A stretch of 6,684 nucleotides of DNA from Mollicutes bacterium (GTDB lineage Bacteria; Bacillota_I; Bacilli_A; Izemoplasmatales; Izemoplasmataceae). Positions 4,798 to 6,684 of this stretch are shown piece after piece; position 1 is the first letter of the stretch; each line of letters begins with the position of its first letter. A program made the position numbers and the translations under genes. The stretch covers positions 1-6,684 of the forward strand of contig PUMR01000066.1 of the NCBI GenBank assembly GCA_003551455.1, in the 5' to 3' direction. Under the pieces are notes generated by a model. That model had not been told where the DNA came from. It was given only the letters and a program-made list of their open reading frames with translations, and searched no databases.

Positions 4798-4813
4798 TAC
4801 GCTAGGGACGTTG
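4798..4813 (+). repeat. dispersed GCTAGGG motif, single copy
   Basis: TACGCTAGGGACGTTG differs from the 25-bp repeat start at 1271, TACGCTAGGGAGTTG, by one inserted C. Like the other copies it lies shortly upstream of an SD-like AAGGGAGAG (4814-4822). Confidence 0.6.
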
Positions 4814-4828
4814 AAGGGAGAGATCACT

Positions 4829-4885
4829 GTGGAGTTCGGAGACATGGATGTATTCTGTTGTCCGGAATGTGGTTGGGAAGGGTGA
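4829..4885 (+). CDS. possible 18-aa CPEC peptide
   Basis: AAGGGAGAG (4814-4822) is 6 nt before GTG 4829. The frame encodes MEFGDMDVFCCPECGWEG and stops at TGA 4883. It holds a CPECGW zinc-knuckle half-site and is cut short relative to normal ribbons. The coding of CPECGWEG-stop is repeated exactly by the second repeat copy at 4953. It may be a true micropeptide, a leader peptide or a truncated gene. Confidence 0.35.
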   Translation: MEFGDMDVFCCPECGWEG

Positions 4886-4979
4886 ACCGGACGTAGAGAA
4901 TTTCGGAGAAGGTGGCGCCTACCCATATAATCGGGATTTACAAACCGTAACGTGTCCGGAATGTGGTTGGGAAGGGTGA
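4848..4979 (+). CDS. possible 43-aa ORF spanning both 49-bp repeats
   Basis: ATG 4848 follows GGAG (4838-4841) by 6 nt. The frame passes through repeat copy 1 in a different phase, giving SVVRNVVGKGEPDVENFG, then EGGAYPYNRDLQTV, and ends TCPECGWEG at TGA 4977 in copy 2. It overlaps the 18-aa ORF. The two copies are 94 bp apart, so they cannot both be read in the same phase; at most one of these ORFs reflects the ancestral frame. Confidence 0.3.
   Translation: MYSVVRNVVGKGEPDVENFGEGGAYPYNRDLQTVTCPECGWEG
4859..4907 (+). repeat. 49-bp direct repeat, copy 1
   Basis: Identical to 4953-5001 over 49 bp, including the codons for CPECGWEG plus TGA and a following ACCGGACGTAGAG. It can form GTCCGG/CCGGAC (4860-4865 with 4887-4892) or instead TCCGGAAT/ATTTCGGA (4861-4868 with 4900-4907, one G-U). 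After it comes GAAGGTGG, a degenerate version of the SD after copy 2. Confidence 0.9.
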
Positions 4980-5001
4980 ACCGGACGTAGAGAATTTCGG
5001 A
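4953..5001 (+). repeat. 49-bp direct repeat, copy 2, leader of the 5018 gene
   Basis: Same 49 bp as copy 1. The alternative stem TCCGGAAT/ATTTCGGA (4955-4962 with 4994-5001) ends one base before the AAGGAGGT SD (5003-5010), and the SD itself can pair AGGT-AAC-ACCT (5007-5017). This could influence translation of the TTG-started gene. Confidence 0.9.
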
Positions 5002-5017
5002 TAAGGAGGTAACACCT

Positions 5018-5281
5018 TTGGATAAACTAATCGAAGAGGGTGTGCTGTGTTGTGCCTGTGGAGTACTGCTTGAGGATATGAAGGATGGGGACAATATTAA
5101 AGACGGCCCTGGATACCCTAGGTACTGCATAAATTGCGGTACTGAAGCAGGAGTAGATGACTCACTAATCGATACAGAGTACGCCGAAGTTATGGTTAAA
5201 TGTGCCTATTGTGGAGCGTGGACTTATAAGCCAACGCCCGAAGATGATGGTTGCTGCTGGAACTGTGGAAATACTAACTAG
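5018..5281 (+). CDS. double zinc-ribbon protein, function unknown
   Basis: TTG 5018 is 7 nt after AAGGAGGT (5003-5010). The 87-aa acidic product has four CxxC knuckles: C11-x2-C14, C37-x2-C40, C62-x2-C65 and C80-x2-C83, making two complete zinc ribbons (1-45 and 55-87) joined by an acidic linker (GVDDSLIDTEYAE). Extra C12 and C79 flank the knuckles. The second ribbon (KCAYCGAWTYKPTPEDDGCCWNCGN) is rubredoxin/ribbon-like. No known family. Such adaptors commonly bind nucleic acid or RNA polymerase, but the acidity argues more for protein contact. The leader is unusual: a 49-bp duplicated element and SD hairpin. Confidence 0.85.
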   Translation: MDKLIEEGVLCCACGVLLEDMKDGDNIKDGPGYPRYCINCGTEAGVDDSLIDTEYAEVMVKCAYCGAWTYKPTPEDDGCCWNCGNTN

Positions 5282-5299
5282 GAGTTGGGGGGTTTTAGA

Positions 5300-5719
5300 A
5301 TGTATATAAAAGAAACGTTCATTGGTGAGGACGCGTTGGAGGCTACTCGGAACAGAAAAGAGTTTATTGAAGAGCAGAAGGACGGACTAAAGAGGCAGTT
5401 ATTCTACACCTTTCAAGCAGACTGTGAACCACGAATTGAATATACAGTTAAGTACCATATTCGGGAACACTATATGAAACCGCAGTTTACAGGTCCTCAT
5501 TACGAGAGAGGCTATCTACAGCTAGTTGGGGTTCTTGTAGTGAAGCTAGCAGATCCAGACGCTGTTGCAGATAAGGTGTTCGAGATGCTCGATCAGATAC
5601 CATGTAACAACACGATGTGTTCAAGAGAGATAGAGCGTTGGAAGGATGAGATAGGGTACACTGCGTTAGTAGAGAAGGAAGAGGAGTACCACGAGTTGTT
5701 GGAAGGGTCACATCAGTAA
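5300..5719 (+). CDS. 139-aa protein of unknown function
   Basis: ATG 5300 is 7 nt after a G run (5287-5292). TTG 5285 directly abuts GGAG of the previous stop region and is less likely. The product is MYIKETFIGEDALEATRNRK..., a charged helix to about residue 30, then a strand section (FYTFQADCEPRIEYTVKYHI), a conserved-looking RGYLQLVGVLVVKLADPD (about 75-92) with beta then turn, a helix (AVADKVFEMLDQIP), C-x-x-x-x-x-C (CNNTMC) and a glutamate-rich end. No motif identifies function. It follows the zinc-ribbon gene by 18 nt, likely in one transcript. Confidence 0.75.
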   Translation: MYIKETFIGEDALEATRNRKEFIEEQKDGLKRQLFYTFQADCEPRIEYTVKYHIREHYMKPQFTGPHYERGYLQLVGVLVVKLADPDAVADKVFEMLDQIPCNNTMCSREIERWKDEIGYTALVEKEEEYHELLEGSHQ

Positions 5720-5780
5720 TCGGGTGGACCTTGAGCACCGCGGAGTGGGGTAGACTGAGCTAGAAGTAAGGAGGGATTGA

Positions 5781-5972
5781 ATGCAGCAGGACAAGCCGCC
5801 TATTACACCATGGAGGGTATATAAAGAGACCGAGGAAGATCGAAGGTATGGTTCCTGCGAAGTTCGAGGGTCTTTTATCGTAAGGGTTAGTGATGATCAC
5901 TACAACTGCTTGGTCTTATATGTACTATGTAAGAGAGTTTTCGATCAAGATTGGAGGTACGACAATGACTGA
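5781..5972 (+). CDS. 63-aa protein coupled to the YyaC-like gene
   Basis: AAGGAGGGA (5768-5776) is 4 nt before ATG 5781. The product is charged: MQQDKPPITPWRVYKETEEDRR, then CEVRGSFIVRVSDDHYNCLVLYVLCKRVFDQDWRYDND, with three Cys and an aromatic, strand-like centre (split here only for reading; the whole is residues 1-63). It overlaps the next gene by 8 nt and contains its SD (GGAGGT, 5953-5958). Not recognised; the coupling suggests a partner of the downstream protein, which is an inference. Confidence 0.65.
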   Translation: MQQDKPPITPWRVYKETEEDRRYGSCEVRGSFIVRVSDDHYNCLVLYVLCKRVFDQDWRYDND

Positions 5973-6516
5973 AAAAAGATTATATAATGTATGGGAACCA
6001 GCTGGGCTAGGAGAGAAGATCAGAGCGTATATTCAAGGCTCCGAAGACATAGGGTTCGTCTGTATAGGTTCCGATCGAGCTACTGGAGATAGTTACGGTC
6101 CCCTAGTAGGGACTTTCTTAGAAAGAGCTGGGGTGCAGACTGTTTATGGAACTTTGGTAGACACCTTAAACGCCACTAACATCGAGGAAGGGAGGTGTAA
6201 TTGGGAGCACCACGAGAAGGTAGTTGCGATCGATGCGAGTTTGACTAGTAAGCCAGTCCGCATCCGAAAGATTGTGGTGGAAGATGGCGGTTTAAAGCCA
6301 GGATTAGGTCTAGGAAAGGATATAGCACCTATAGGTAGCGTATCAATCAAAGGTATGGTTAATATATCAACTGATAAGGATCTGTCCCTCAGGGTCTTAC
6401 AAAGTACCGAACTGAGTAAGGTTATCGAGATGGCGGAAGTAACCAGCAAAGCTATCGCGTACGCGCTGAGAAGGGAAGGTAAAGCTTGTGACGAGACGGC
6501 CTGTAGTCTACTGTAA
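5965..6516 (+). CDS. yyaC: YyaC/DUF1256-family sporulation-protease-like protein
   Basis: ATG 5965 is 6 nt after GGAGGT (5953-5958); an in-frame ATG at 5890 lies within the upstream gene and lacks SD. The 183-aa product matches the spore_YyaC family: FVCIGSDRATGDSYGPLVG (31-49), a YGTL element (61-64), VVAIDASL (86-93), LKPGLGLGKDIAPIG (110-124) and GMVN (130-133). The fold is that of GPR germination protease and hydrogenase maturation proteases. D42 (TGDSYGP) and D90 (IDASL) sit where GPR has its two essential aspartates, so catalytic potential seems kept. YyaC in Bacillus is a sporulation-associated protein of poorly known substrate. The length is close to YyaC, so it is complete. In a phage-like setting this may be a host-acquired gene affecting sporulation or germination. 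Confidence 0.85.
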   Translation: MTEKRLYNVWEPAGLGEKIRAYIQGSEDIGFVCIGSDRATGDSYGPLVGTFLERAGVQTVYGTLVDTLNATNIEEGRCNWEHHEKVVAIDASLTSKPVRIRKIVVEDGGLKPGLGLGKDIAPIGSVSIKGMVNISTDKDLSLRVLQSTELSKVIEMAEVTSKAIAYALRREGKACDETACSLL

Positions 6517-6564
6517 GTTTAAGGAGCTGCTTAACGCACAAGCTGTTCCCTAAGACTTAAGTAA

Positions 6565-6684
6565 CCGTGCGTGACGTTAGTTACTATTCTTGAATAAATC
6601 ATACGCGGTACCGTGCGTGACGTTAGTTACTATTCTTGAATAAATCATACGCGGTACCGTGCGTGACGTTAGTTACTATTCTTG
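6565..6684 (+). repeat. 46-bp perfect direct repeats, 2.6 copies, continuing past the window
   Basis: Units at 6565-6610 and 6611-6656 are identical, and 6657-6684 matches the first 28 bp. There are no spacers. Each unit contains TATTC-TT-GAATA (5-bp arms). Each junction forms an imperfect 22-bp dyad centred on GGTACC, where TCA..C.CGGTACCG.G..TGA match. The first 16-bp core, GACGTTAGTTACTATT, recurs at 3554. Spacer-less identity excludes CRISPR. Candidates: origin iterons, partition or protein-binding array, multi-copy regulatory element. No ORF or clear promoter lies in it. The 6517-6564 stretch before it holds nothing I can support. Confidence 0.85.

Noticed and set aside
6144..6449. minus-strand open frame inside the YyaC-like gene
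   Set aside because: The + strand frame has clear family motifs throughout; the antisense frame is a by-product.
6517..6564. possible terminator or small gene after the YyaC-like gene
   Set aside because: TAAGGAG is SD-like but only CTG follows closely and that frame stops after eight codons; short GCTT/AAGC pairing lacks a T tract.
6565..6684. CRISPR array or sigma-A promoter array in the 46-bp repeats
   Set aside because: There are no variable spacers between identical units, and no unit has a fair TTGACA/TATAAT pair at 16-18 bp spacing; GTGACG with AATAAA-like bases is too poor.

Overview
The window looks like an accessory region of a bacteriophage (or phage-like element) of a spore-forming Firmicute. 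Four things suggest this. All the genes I can support lie on the + strand, tightly packed, often with ATGA or TAATG overlaps. Nearly every gene has a strong AAGGAGGT-type Shine-Dalgarno (SD) site, and several use TTG starts. The gene set is dominated by very small proteins (zinc ribbons, one- or two-helix membrane proteins). The few recognisable genes are phage- or Firmicute-typical: a T4 Pnk-like P-loop kinase, a PC4/YdbC-type single-strand nucleic-acid-binding protein and a YyaC/DUF1256 sporulation-protease-like protein. No structural, integrase, tRNA or replication-initiator gene is visible.

Layout. 1-1270: a 3'-terminal fragment of a phage protein, a polynucleotide-kinase-like gene and a zinc-ribbon gene, joined by start/stop overlaps. 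1271-1345: 25-bp tandem repeats. 1365-2104: four small genes (45-aa CxxC protein, two-helix membrane protein with a damaged or non-canonical start, PC4-like protein, second membrane protein). 2105-2459: a poorly organised stretch with one possible small gene and a chimeric remnant that joins a copy of the preceding membrane-protein gene's 5' end to half a zinc ribbon. 2460-3115: a zinc-ribbon protein, a 39-aa membrane protein and a coiled-coil protein. 3116-3220: two hairpins. 3221-3934: a tandem pair of paralogous ~110-aa proteins. 3935-4073: four 19-bp tandem repeats and a 15-bp palindrome leading to a TTG-started exported or membrane-anchored protein (4074-4742). 4743-5017: a hairpin and a 49-bp perfect duplication carrying a CPECGWEG-stop coding fragment and possible alternative RNA folds. 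5018-6516: a double zinc-ribbon protein, an unknown 139-aa protein, a 63-aa protein, and the YyaC-like gene coupled to it. 6565-6684: perfect 46-bp direct repeats that run off the right edge.

Taken together, this resembles a block of early or middle host-takeover genes. The kinase and PC4-like protein would act on nucleic acids, the YyaC-like protein links the element to host sporulation or germination, and the many small CxxC and membrane proteins are of unknown function. The most distinctive property is the intergenic DNA: at least four different repeat families sit in short gaps just upstream of ribosome-binding sites, and some share sequence across distant gaps. This suggests dispersed regulatory elements or recombination (module-shuffling) points.
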